DNA of 31,018 nt from a virus. The stretch covers positions 1 to 31,018 of IMG/VR virus record IMGVR_UViG_3300021389_000096, one strand, 5' to 3'. The notes under the pieces are model-generated. The model saw only the letters and a program-made list of their open reading frames with translations, made no database searches and had not been told where the DNA came from. Positions 20,498 to 28,381 of this stretch are shown in pieces. Position 1 is the stretch's first letter; each line of letters begins with the position of its first letter. The translations under genes were made by a program, and so were the position numbers.

Positions 20498-21754
20498 CTA
20501 TACTTTCATTTTAAATGAAATCTTTTTTAGAGAAGGGTTTCCGGCATTTGCGTTATAATGAAAAAGAAATTTTCCATCTTTAAATGGAATAAGCTCGTAC
20601 GATAAGTTTTTTCCATTTGTATTTAAATAGAGTTGTTCCACCGTTAATGATGATAAAACTTTATTAAGAAGATCAGTTATACCCTTATCTTTATTTAACT
20701 CATCTACTAAATGATAGCCCATTGGAGATATAATAATACCGTCTTTTCTTTGTTTTGTATTTGCTCCTTCATAGATTCTTTTCCACATCATTTCAGAGAC
20801 ATTTCGTTTTGTTGCTCTATAATATGGTTCTAAGTCTTTTTTAGCATTATCCCATTTTGAGAAGCCGTTTAAATAGTTTTCAATATTATCTCTAGTAACT
20901 TTAGATATTATCTTTTTGATCGCTCTATAACCTGGAGTATTATAAGATTTTGATGCCTCAATGATTCCGCCAATCGTGCTATTATCTGCTATATCAATAA
21001 TCACCTGAGCATGCTTTTTTTCTTTTGAATCTAATTTAATATTTCCGCTTTTAAGTTCTTCAGCTACAACGTTAATACTGGGTGGTGCACCCTTTCCAGC
21101 TTTAGCTGATATTTTTTTATCTCCAGTTTTTGTCTCAACGATATAATCAATCAATGGTTCGTTACTTGCTAATGGAAAATAGACCTTATTACTCTTGTTT
21201 TTATATATGGTTCTTAATAACCAAAGAGCTCCAGTTAACTCTCCAAAGTCCTTTGCGATTTTCGATATATCAGAAGATGTTACAGAATCTCCATATTTAA
21301 CAGATTTTAAATCTTTATTACTCGATTCAATGATTGACAACATAAAGGCTCCAACCTTTGAAAATTTTGGATGCGCTTTGATCGTTTTAACTAGAGTTGT
21401 ATTGAGTTGATCTGAAGTATATTTTTTACCAGCAAATCCCAGATTATCTGGAGTAAATTCTTTATTATTAACTGTTCCCTTAGAACTCTTCGAATTGACA
21501 TACAACATTTTTGTTCCACGTGGAATGTCACCAATTTTTTCGAGTGTAGTAATCTCATATGTTGGAAATGATCCGCTGATCGACTTTTCCATCATTTCAA
21601 TTTTTATCTTTGCTACCTTTTTTAAAATAGGTTCAAAGGCTCCATCAATAGCTGTTCTTAGGTGCGGACCACCTCTTGATGTTTTAGGCATTGGCACCGT
21701 AAGCACACTTCTAAAATATGCTATTAGCTTATTACTATTATTTTTTTCTGCCAT
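20498..21754 (-). CDS. Hypothetical 418-aa protein, possible restriction-fold enzyme
   Basis: Starts MAEKNNSNKLIAYFRSVLTV, with SRGGPHLRTAIDGAF, then SSDISKIAKDFGELTGALWL, and PLIDYIVETKTGDKKISAKA followed by GKGAPPSINVV. The D-x(n)-ISAKAGKGAPPS arrangement resembles the catalytic hairpin of PD-(D/E)XK enzymes where the second acidic residue is replaced by Ser; this is only suggestive. The C-terminal half is basic and mixed alpha/beta. It lies between the small 106-aa-type late gene and the 120-aa protein, and starts one base after its neighbour's end. Function unknown; virion association inferred from position. Confidence 0.6.
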   Translation of the reverse strand: MAEKNNSNKLIAYFRSVLTVPMPKTSRGGPHLRTAIDGAFEPILKKVAKIKIEMMEKSISGSFPTYEITTLEKIGDIPRGTKMLYVNSKSSKGTVNNKEFTPDNLGFAGKKYTSDQLNTTLVKTIKAHPKFSKVGAFMLSIIESSNKDLKSVKYGDSVTSSDISKIAKDFGELTGALWLLRTIYKNKSNKVYFPLASNEPLIDYIVETKTGDKKISAKAGKGAPPSINVVAEELKSGNIKLDSKEKKHAQVIIDIADNSTIGGIIEASKSYNTPGYRAIKKIISKVTRDNIENYLNGFSKWDNAKKDLEPYYRATKRNVSEMMWKRIYEGANTKQRKDGIIISPMGYHLVDELNKDKGITDLLNKVLSSLTVEQLYLNTNGKNLSYELIPFKDGKFLFHYNANAGNPSLKKISFKMKV

Positions 21755-21755
21755 C

Positions 21756-22067
21756 TTATGTCAAGTCAGTGACAGATTTACCTTTTTCCCAAAATTTGCA
21801 TGACCAATATCTTGCTTTCCACTTAGGACCTAAATCAGTATCGCATTGATGACGCGCTCTAAAGCTCTTGCGTCTTTCAGGATCATCTCTTTTAATCTCC
21901 ATATTAGGATCACCAAACCCTAATCTAATGATATTACCTTTTTCGTTCTTTACATATACGTAGAACTTTTTCTTACCGTCATTCCCACGAAACGGTTTAT
22001 TAAGAGTAACCTTTTTACCCTGATACTCACTCTCTTCAAATAGAAAAGAATCTTTGAAATTTAGCAT
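21756..22067 (-). CDS. Small conserved T4-like protein with FKDSF start and Trp/Cys motif
   Basis: 103 aa from the ATG at 22067 (MLNFKDSFLFEESEYQGKKV); an ATG at 22076 would add three residues (MGT). The later start has GGGA just upstream and places the FKDSF...EES segment at the N-terminus like the neighbouring putative virion proteins. The C-terminal motif RRKSFRARHQCDTDLGPKWK then ARYWSCKFW recurs in marine T4-like phage proteins and carries two cysteines and several aromatic residues, perhaps a metal site. First gene after a TATAAATA promoter. Function unknown; virion role inferred. Confidence 0.7.
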   Translation of the reverse strand: MLNFKDSFLFEESEYQGKKVTLNKPFRGNDGKKKFYVYVKNEKGNIIRLGFGDPNMEIKRDDPERRKSFRARHQCDTDLGPKWKARYWSCKFWEKGKSVTDLT

Positions 22068-22097
22068 AGTTCCCATATTAATGTAATGTATTTATTC

Positions 22098-22105
22098 TAT
22101 TTATA
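22098..22105 (-). promoter_or_regulatory. T4-late-type promoter (TATAAATA)
   Basis: Perfect TATAAATA on the minus strand between the metallopeptidase stop and the ATG at 22076/22067. It is flanked by an 8-bp inverted repeat AATGTAAT (22080-22087) / ATTACATT (22110-22117), which could form a hairpin or end the upstream replication transcript. Confidence 0.55.
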
Positions 22106-22117
22106 ATATATTACATT

Positions 22118-22594
22118 TTAATATTTGGCCCATTTGCAGTTTTTCCATTTACTTTGTTCGACCCATCGTATAAATATGCCGCGTTCTCGACCATGAGCTT
22201 CAATCTCCCATGGGCAATCATAATAATGCGTTTTCATATGATTTATATCTTTACCATTCCATTTACAGATAGATAATGAGTCAGTGTCCTTTAACTCTCC
22301 TCTAGCAAACTGTTTCACGTGAACCATTTCATGCGCAACAGTTTGAAGCATATCATGTTTTGATTGTGAAGAATCAATTCGTATTGTAAAATGCCTAGGC
22401 ATATATGAACTATCTTCCCAAACACAATCTCCTACTACATCTTCTTTTTCTTTTAAATTTTTAATCAACGAAATGTCAACCTCCAATTTATTGCTATTTC
22501 GTAATCGCGGAGCTAAAATGCTAAGAGAAAAATAGCCGATATCTTCTGCCATCTCTCTATTAGATATTGTTGAGCCTTTAACGCAAATAAACAT
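22118..22594 (-). CDS. Zinc metallopeptidase-like protein (HExxH)
   Basis: 158 aa with H88-E89-x-x-H92 in VAHEMVHVKQFARGEL and downstream PWEIEAHGRER supplying a likely third ligand Glu (E130 or E132), as in gluzincin-type peptidases. A GxxDSLSICKWNGKD segment lies between. Similar small SprT/M-type putative peptidases occur in T4-like phages, with unknown targets; roles in virion maturation or in removing host proteins are possible. TAATG overlap with the helicase gene means coupled translation and early or middle expression. Contains a parS-like palindrome over the HVKQF codons. Confidence 0.7.
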   Translation of the reverse strand: MFICVKGSTISNREMAEDIGYFSLSILAPRLRNSNKLEVDISLIKNLKEKEDVVGDCVWEDSSYMPRHFTIRIDSSQSKHDMLQTVAHEMVHVKQFARGELKDTDSLSICKWNGKDINHMKTHYYDCPWEIEAHGRERGIFIRWVEQSKWKNCKWAKY

Positions 22595-23955
22595 TAGATT
22601 TTAAATGCTGAGAAGTCTGATTGTGGAATAGCGCTATTTTGAGAAGTGCTGTCGCTTGATAAAACTTGGGCAGAATCCTCTAAATCGTATAATCTCATTT
22701 TAGATCGATCAATTCCAACACAAAATCTCTTATGTTGTGTTGGATCATTATATCGATTTTTTAGTTGTTTTATCATTACTTGATTCATACCTTCAAGTTG
22801 CTCTGTAGATATAAGGGCAATCATTAAGTCAGCTGTTGCTGGAAGACCAAACGACTCAGATGTATCTGTAATCTCTACGTCAGAATTACCAAATCCAGTA
22901 CGAGTAACTTGAGTAGCAGACCAAATAGGTACATTATACTCAACTGCAAGACCACGAATTTCTTCAGCAATTGCTTTAATCATAGAATATGTATTAATAG
23001 ATCCACCTAATCCTTTAATTCTAGAACTAGAACAAATATTCAAGTAATCAATATAGATGACATCTGGAAGAAATTTCTTTTTCATCTTTAACTCACTTAA
23101 GAGAGAACGAAAGTGACCAACGTGTGCAACTGCTGTAGGATATTCTTTAATGATTAATTTACCATGTGTCTTTTTATTTACAAGATGTGCTTTGTTAATA
23201 AAAGCATCCTTACTTAAGTCTGTAAGAGTTGCTATATCTACGTCAAACAGATTGGCATCAATACGTTCAGCGATCTTCTCTTCAGCCATCTCAAGAGTAA
23301 TATATAACACATTTTTCCCTTGTGCAAGAGCATCTGCAGCAAAGTGACACATCGCAAGAGATTTTCCAACCCCAGTCCCAGCTAATATGATGTTAAGAGA
23401 CTTCTTTGGTACACCGCCTTTAGTAATGGTATTAAGAAGTTCGATATTAAATGGAATCTTATCTTCTTTTTGATGATAAAACTCATATCGTTGTTCAGCA
23501 TTTTCAAAATAATCGTGACCAACATTTGTGTCAAACGTGACCGATAGGGCCTTGGTCAAAATATCAGGAATTGCTCCTTCGGCCCTATCAGTTTTGCCAT
23601 CAACAATGGATATTGACTCCATCAGTGCAAGATATACAGCTCTATCTTTACACCACTTTTCAGTTGATTCTATTAGCCACTCTAATTCAACCTTATTATC
23701 TTCATGAAGTGTTTTAATTAGAGCAAGTGCATCATTTGCTATTGGACGATTACTATATTCAGATTCTTGAAATTCGAGTTCAAGAATAGTCGGTGTTGGC
23801 AACTTATTATACTTAGTAACAAACTTTAAGAATAGATCATAGACTGCTTTATGTTGATCCTCAAAATATTCCTTTTTAATATGAGGAAGAGCCTTTCTAA
23901 GGAATGCTTCATTATTCGTCAATGATTTCAGTATTATCGTCTGTATGTCTTGCAT
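22594..23955 (-). CDS. 41: Replicative DNA helicase, DnaB/gp41 family
   Basis: 453 aa from the ATG at 23955 (an in-frame TTG at 23961 is two codons earlier). N-terminal helical domain (1-165) with the DnaB-type EYFEDQHKAVYDLF segment; RecA-type motor domain with Walker A GTGVGKS at 193-199, Walker B VIYIDYLNIC, and WSATQVTRTG (sensor). LKNRYND and RMRLYDLED-type C-terminal elements fit gp41. It unwinds DNA at the fork 5'-3' and works with primase and polymerase. Overlaps the acidic small gene by 44 bases and the metallopeptidase by one. Confidence 0.95.
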   Translation of the reverse strand: MQDIQTIILKSLTNNEAFLRKALPHIKKEYFEDQHKAVYDLFLKFVTKYNKLPTPTILELEFQESEYSNRPIANDALALIKTLHEDNKVELEWLIESTEKWCKDRAVYLALMESISIVDGKTDRAEGAIPDILTKALSVTFDTNVGHDYFENAEQRYEFYHQKEDKIPFNIELLNTITKGGVPKKSLNIILAGTGVGKSLAMCHFAADALAQGKNVLYITLEMAEEKIAERIDANLFDVDIATLTDLSKDAFINKAHLVNKKTHGKLIIKEYPTAVAHVGHFRSLLSELKMKKKFLPDVIYIDYLNICSSSRIKGLGGSINTYSMIKAIAEEIRGLAVEYNVPIWSATQVTRTGFGNSDVEITDTSESFGLPATADLMIALISTEQLEGMNQVMIKQLKNRYNDPTQHKRFCVGIDRSKMRLYDLEDSAQVLSSDSTSQNSAIPQSDFSAFKI

Positions 23956-24235
23956 TACCAATTTGTGCTGTTTGATCTTCTAATATTTCTGTTAATATAT
24001 CTCCGATATAATCTCGGAACTCATCGCTTTCTTCAAGCTCTTCTTTTGAATATGGAGGTGGAACTTCTTCAATAACATAATTGAATTTAAGACGTGCTAA
24101 GTCATTTTCAACATCTTCTTCAATAGTAACTGCACCATACGTATATATTACATTGTTATATAATCCTTGTACAATCTTTAATGAATAAAGTTCAGAATCC
24201 TTTTTTTCTACAAAGATGTATTTTTTATTATTCAT
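23912..24235 (-). CDS. Small acidic protein between uvsX and helicase
   Basis: 107 aa from ATG 24235 (MNNKKYIFVEKKDSELYSLK); a longer frame would overlap uvsX by 77 bases rather than 8. Beta-rich N-terminus, then an acidic helical C-terminus (YSKEELEESDEFRDYIGDIL). A small gene in this position is a regular feature of marine T4-like phages. By position it could be a recombination mediator or helicase accessory, but no UvsY or gp59 signature is visible. Function unknown. Confidence 0.65.
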   Translation of the reverse strand: MNNKKYIFVEKKDSELYSLKIVQGLYNNVIYTYGAVTIEEDVENDLARLKFNYVIEEVPPPYSKEELEESDEFRDYIGDILTEILEDQTAQIGNARHTDDNTEIIDE

Positions 24236-25286
24236 CTTCTTCGATTTTATTAATGTCATCATCACCCAATATAGATCTATATGCAACCTTATATCGTTCT
24301 TCAATAACCTTTGCGAAATTAGTATTGTTTAGAATGTTATTCCAAAAATCTTTATTCAATGTGTCTTTCATACGAACATTGCCAGAGAGTTCTTCTCCTG
24401 TTTCTGGATTCTTTGCCATATACCAACCATTCTTTGGTTTGACAACGTGACCAGTTTCAATAGCAACTTCAGTAAGACCTGACCATTTTTCAATACCACC
24501 TTCCCAAGATACAGAAATAGGAATCTTAGACTTCTCTTTAACGAATCGTGATTTTTCAATGTTAATTACAAAGTCATACCCTGTAACCTCAGTGCCAGTT
24601 TTTTCTTGTCGACGACCAATAATCCATACATTATCGGCAGAATACATCACCCCAGTTCCACCTGAAACAACTGCCTTTGGAAACATTCCTTGCTCCATAT
24701 ATGTGTGATTGATTGCTAAAAGTGGAACATCATTCAATGTCAGCATCGGAGTAATCATGCGAAATAGACCCTTCAGTGCTTTAGCACGAGTCATATCTGC
24801 GACAGACTTCATATTCTCAGCATCTTCGACCTCTTTCTTCGAAGCGATATTACCAACAGAATCGATCACAACAATTACCTTATCATCACGACTAATTTCA
24901 TTTAATTGGTGAACAAGATCAAATTTAAGCTCTTCAATATTTGTAACTGGTGTATGAAGAACACGAGATGTATCAATATCAAATGCCTCAAAATATGATT
25001 GTGGTGAACCAAACTCTGAATCATAAAAGAGCAGTACTGCATCACTATGCTTTTTTAGATATGATGATGCCATAAGTAGAGCAAATGATGTTTTGAAGTG
25101 TTTTGATGGTCCAGCAAGGACAGTAAGTCCTGAAGCTAATCCACCGTTTATACTTCCAGATAAAGCGACATTTACCATAGGAACCGCTGTAGTAGTAAGC
25201 TCCTTTTCTCTGAATAATTTAGAGTCAGATAGCACATCTGTGCCAGCAACTCGGCTTGATTTTTTTAGTTTTTCTAGTAGTGACAT
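24228..25286 (-). CDS. uvsX: RecA-like recombinase UvsX
   Basis: 352 aa from ATG 25286 (MSLLEKLKKSSRVAGTDVLS). Walker A is the UvsX-type GPSKHFKT at 59-66, with catalytic Glu in FYDSEFGSP (E91), Walker B VIVVID at 137-142, and DNA-binding loop regions around SVADMTRAKALKGLF and GGTGVMYSADNVW. Acidic C-terminal tail (DINKIEEDE) as in RecA family. It drives strand exchange in recombination-dependent replication and repair. Expressed from the consensus promoter at 25408-25436, with the 32-aa membrane peptide in the leader. Confidence 0.96.
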   Translation of the reverse strand: MSLLEKLKKSSRVAGTDVLSDSKLFREKELTTTAVPMVNVALSGSINGGLASGLTVLAGPSKHFKTSFALLMASSYLKKHSDAVLLFYDSEFGSPQSYFEAFDIDTSRVLHTPVTNIEELKFDLVHQLNEISRDDKVIVVIDSVGNIASKKEVEDAENMKSVADMTRAKALKGLFRMITPMLTLNDVPLLAINHTYMEQGMFPKAVVSGGTGVMYSADNVWIIGRRQEKTGTEVTGYDFVINIEKSRFVKEKSKIPISVSWEGGIEKWSGLTEVAIETGHVVKPKNGWYMAKNPETGEELSGNVRMKDTLNKDFWNNILNNTNFAKVIEERYKVAYRSILGDDDINKIEEDE

Positions 25287-25290
25287 AATT

Positions 25291-25389
25291 TTATTTATTT
25301 TTGTATAAAGCAAACGTAAATGCTAAAGTAATTATCAATAGCATTACAACTTGCAAAAATATTTCAAGGTTTATAAGAAAGGTTTGCAT
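25291..25389 (-). CDS. 32-aa membrane peptide upstream of uvsX
   Basis: An ATG at 25389 opens a 32-residue frame, MQTFLINLEIFLQVVMLLII followed by TLAFTFALYKNK. Residues 8-28 form a strong hydrophobic helix with a basic C-terminal end. It starts 19 bases after the -10 of the promoter and stops 4 bases before the uvsX ATG, so it is either a real small gene or a translated leader that affects uvsX translation. Confidence 0.55.
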   Translation of the reverse strand: MQTFLINLEIFLQVVMLLIITLAFTFALYKNK

Positions 25390-25407
25390 CTTTTAAGTTA
25401 AGGTTTA

Positions 25408-25436
25408 ATTATAACATAAATGTGAGCGTTTGTAAA
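25408..25436 (-). promoter_or_regulatory. Strong sigma70-like promoter for uvsX operon
   Basis: Minus strand: TTTACA, 17 bases, TATAAT, with TGT before the -10 (extended -10). This is the best match in the window and drives uvsX through to the metallopeptidase. Confidence 0.8.
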
Positions 25437-25443
25437 GCTTTAT

Positions 25444-26478
25444 CTATGTAAAGAATAGATCTAAGTTACCAACTTCAATCGTTGGTTCGGTCCATTCTTT
25501 ACCCTGCCAGTGCGGGTATGACGCGCGAGAAAGATGTACAGATTGCGGTTTTTCCATTACATCAAAGCTAAGTTCTCGAGAATGATTTTTTAGTGGACCG
25601 GTCCATTCGAATACATCAGTATTTAACTTAAGCTGTGAGATAAAAGCTTCTCTTACATCATTTCGTTCTTGCCATGATCCAAAAAATGGTGTTCCTTTAT
25701 ACCAACCTGTCTTAGGAACTTTACGTGATTCATTCTCAATTGGAAGAGGCTCATACGCAAGAGTCTTAACGTTTAGTTTTTTTGATATACGATCGAGTTC
25801 CGCTGAATATCTATCTGCCAACTTCTTTGCTTCTAAAAGCGAATCTTCGAATCTGCACAGATGGTGTCGAATATCAATGTTACCAAAGTATGTTTCGATA
25901 ATATCATATTCGCCATTGTCTGGCAGAAAGGTTTCAAACCCTCTATTAATTGATCCATGTAAAGTTGAAAACGGTCGAGACACATTTTCCCATTTCGGAC
26001 GATACATACAAATAGCGTGACTATCTCCAATTGCAATATTGCGATATCGTTTAATCATATTTGGATCAACTGTCTCAGTAGCGTATTTCTGTAAGTTTTT
26101 TAGATTGTTCCAGTCAACTTCATCCCATATAAGATTAGCCTTTGTGAGACGATCTTCAAACATTGATGCATAGTCAGGAAAATCAATCATGATAGAAGTT
26201 ATCTTACCCTTAAATTTTGATAGAGCAACTAAGAACCTTTTGTTTGGATATGCTTGAATTCCTCCAAACAGATTGAGATTACCACTCCAATCACTGCCGT
26301 GATAAAAGAAAATTTCATCATAGGGACTATAATCTACAACTTTATCAGACACTAGATTGATAGTCACATCATATCCAGCTTCTCTTAATTGATCAGCATA
26401 GATAATAGCTTGTGCTGCTTTATGTGAATGAATCTTATTTGAAATAGGACCCAAACCAGTTAGTAATATTTTATTCAT
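25444..26478 (-). CDS. SGNH-hydrolase-like protein with Rossmann-like N-terminus
   Basis: 344 aa. The N-terminal ~125 residues (MNKILLTGLGPISNKIHSHK, then AAQAIIYADQLREAGYDVTI) look like a Rossmann or glycosyltransferase-like half. The second part has SGNH-type blocks: AIGDSHAICMY (GDS-like block I with Ser), YFGNIDIRHHL (block III-like Asn), and SRASYPHWQGKEW (block V-like His). Such enzymes cleave or transfer acyl groups. It is last in the gene string with PLP-like and Nmad1-like proteins, so it may act on a modified nucleotide or a sugar/acyl group, but I recognise no named family. Overlaps the PLP-like gene by 8 bases. Confidence 0.6.
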   Translation of the reverse strand: MNKILLTGLGPISNKIHSHKAAQAIIYADQLREAGYDVTINLVSDKVVDYSPYDEIFFYHGSDWSGNLNLFGGIQAYPNKRFLVALSKFKGKITSIMIDFPDYASMFEDRLTKANLIWDEVDWNNLKNLQKYATETVDPNMIKRYRNIAIGDSHAICMYRPKWENVSRPFSTLHGSINRGFETFLPDNGEYDIIETYFGNIDIRHHLCRFEDSLLEAKKLADRYSAELDRISKKLNVKTLAYEPLPIENESRKVPKTGWYKGTPFFGSWQERNDVREAFISQLKLNTDVFEWTGPLKNHSRELSFDVMEKPQSVHLSRASYPHWQGKEWTEPTIEVGNLDLFFT

Positions 26479-27364
26479 CTTTTTTCCACTTTCTATAAGA
26501 ATCGATTCTATCGTAAATTGATTCGTCTTCTAATTCGGGTTCAGTTCCAACATTCCAAAAAAGAATGTCTCTTCCAGTATTTTTGGGAATATATTTCCAT
26601 GCTTTGCCATCATATGTATTTACAGATGGAAATGGAGTAAGATCTTCTTTAATTGATGTGGTAAAGGGTAAAGGATGTGAGATAATATTTTCATGGCCGA
26701 TTTCACCTTGTTTCATATTACGTGATACTGCAACACAGTGGAACTTAGCGTTTGGCCATGCGATTTGTAAAGCTCGATGTAGAACACCAGTTGATATTAC
26801 AGTCCAAACTTCCTCTGGTTCTGGGATTTGAGATGCAACTTTTACAAATCCTGCTGTAACCATATAATGCTTTAACCCAAGGGGAATAAAACAACTATCT
26901 TCATTTTCATCTGCCCATTTTTTAGCGATCGCATTTAGATTTGGCATTGCAGCAATACGATGAAATTCATAGTCTGCACCTCTCTCAATACAACACGCTT
27001 GGTGATGTGAGATTCTCTTCGATGAAGGCATGAATAGCTTTACCTTTTTACCATGACGTTTTGCAACATCTAAAATAGATACTCCAGCTAATCCAGTTCG
27101 AGGCTGAACATATACAAGAGTTTTTGATTTAATACTCGATATAAGACAATCACCACCTCGTACTTTACTACCAACAATAAGATCGTCTCGAATAACTCGC
27201 ACTCCTTCGTGATTCGTAATAACTGGCTTTGGATTAGGATCTTCCCAATCTTTTGCCAAATTTAAATAATATTCTCGAGCCTCGTGTCGACTACTTACTC
27301 CTTCGAATAATAAGCAGTCAATGTCTTTATTCGAATTGTCTATTATGTGTTTATTATGAGCCAT
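26471..27364 (-). CDS. Fold-type II PLP-dependent enzyme-like protein
   Basis: 297 aa. Resembles ACC deaminase/tryptophan-synthase-beta-like enzymes: a candidate Schiff-base Lys at 67 in VGSKVRGGDCL, a loop PRTGLAGVSILDVAKRHGKK in the position of the cofactor-binding Asn/Ser loop, and VWTVISTGVLHRAL as a likely phosphate-binding turn. CFIPLGLKHYMVTAG also fits this fold. PLP enzymes of this type occur in phage thymidine-hypermodification clusters, where they act on amino acids attached to 5-hydroxymethyluracil. It is transcribed from its own promoter at 27375-27403. The family call is moderate; the base-modification role is contextual. Confidence 0.6.
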   Translation of the reverse strand: MAHNKHIIDNSNKDIDCLLFEGVSSRHEAREYYLNLAKDWEDPNPKPVITNHEGVRVIRDDLIVGSKVRGGDCLISSIKSKTLVYVQPRTGLAGVSILDVAKRHGKKVKLFMPSSKRISHHQACCIERGADYEFHRIAAMPNLNAIAKKWADENEDSCFIPLGLKHYMVTAGFVKVASQIPEPEEVWTVISTGVLHRALQIAWPNAKFHCVAVSRNMKQGEIGHENIISHPLPFTTSIKEDLTPFPSVNTYDGKAWKYIPKNTGRDILFWNVGTEPELEDESIYDRIDSYRKWKKDE

Positions 27365-27374
27365 TAATTATATA

Positions 27375-27403
27375 ATTATACCGTATATTAGATGTTAAGT
27401 ACA
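27375..27403 (-). promoter_or_regulatory. Sigma70-like promoter before the PLP-like gene
   Basis: Minus strand: TGTACT (-35), 17 bases, TATAAT, 10 bases before the ATG at 27364. Its -35 lies inside the end of the preceding gene. Confidence 0.65.
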
Positions 27404-28381
27404 TTCTTTTTTGAGTGAAAACGACTTTGGATAAACCCATTCATATGGGATTTTCTTAGTAGTTCCCTTTATGCCATGTCGAATAAAGAGATGTTTGCAC
27501 CACATACATGCCTTATCTTCGATATTAATATTGTATTGACGCTTCATTGGATTATCTGGATGGGCTGCGACCTCATTGAATTGGCGAACAAGCTCTTTCG
27601 CTGGATCATTGATTGGTGTATATGATCCAGTCGATTCATCTAATTCAAACTTTGTTTTACCAAATAGGTTTTTACCTCCAAAGAGTTGCCACAATCCATA
27701 GAATGATAATGTACCTGGAGTAACCCATGATTCTGGATCTACTAAATCAGGACGAGCCATTGCAATATGACGAGAAAGATTCTTAAATGGATACATCACA
27801 TTTCTAAAACCAAACTTCTTTTTTGTATGACGTTCTAACTTAGACGCTAACTCCATCATCGTAAGTTTTCTATCAGATTCTAGAATCGAATAGCAATCTT
27901 CTGCAATTTGTTGAGGAACTTCACATAACCAGTTTCGTACGATAGTTCCCTTTGGATAGTAGATCTGAAAAAGATCAGAGCGAGCATGCCTTTCAGTTTC
28001 AAACCGAGTCTTCATGGCTTCGATACCATAATCACGTAATGCTCTAAACGTTAACCAATGCTCGTTACTGAATGACCATACGATAGTGTGATGCAAAAGA
28101 GTTTTTAGATCTTTCTCATTCTTCATCTCATCTACGTATGGCATTTCATCCCAATGTAATCGATGAGAGAACTGCTGTGGATTTGCTTTAAGAAGTGGTT
28201 CCTCTCTTACATCATACGCTCTACAAAACTCAAAGAACTTTTGAAAACGTTCTTCGAGAGTATAATTCTCTAATAGGCAATTTGTTGGTTTACCCTTTTT
28301 AAGAATCGGTTCAGATGAATTAGGATACGTAATTTTAAATGAAGCATCTTCATCGATAAAGTTTTCTAAAGTGTTTTGCAT
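27395..28381 (-). CDS. Conserved large helical phage protein of hypermodification-type locus
   Basis: 328 aa, starts MQNTLENFIDEDASFKITYP. Trp- and His-rich helical core (RLHWDEMPYVDEM, LLHHTIVWSFSNEHWLTFRA, RNWLCEVPQQIAEDCY, KFGFRNVMYPFKN), then CMWCKHLFIRHGIKG and a Trp-Val-Tyr end. It is always tightly joined (16-base overlap) to the larger protein upstream, so the two may form a complex. No motif allows a reaction to be named. The CxxC pair (CMWC) may bind metal or be structural. Grouped with nucleotide-modification genes by context only. Confidence 0.6.
   Translation of the reverse strand: MQNTLENFIDEDASFKITYPNSSEPILKKGKPTNCLLENYTLEERFQKFFEFCRAYDVREEPLLKANPQQFSHRLHWDEMPYVDEMKNEKDLKTLLHHTIVWSFSNEHWLTFRALRDYGIEAMKTRFETERHARSDLFQIYYPKGTIVRNWLCEVPQQIAEDCYSILESDRKLTMMELASKLERHTKKKFGFRNVMYPFKNLSRHIAMARPDLVDPESWVTPGTLSFYGLWQLFGGKNLFGKTKFELDESTGSYTPINDPAKELVRQFNEVAAHPDNPMKRQYNINIEDKACMWCKHLFIRHGIKGTTKKIPYEWVYPKSFSLKKECT

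Noticed and set aside
23912-24304. Extended 130-aa form of the small gene after uvsX
   Set aside because: It would overlap uvsX by 77 bases; the ATG at 24235 gives an 8-base overlap in line with the other gene junctions.
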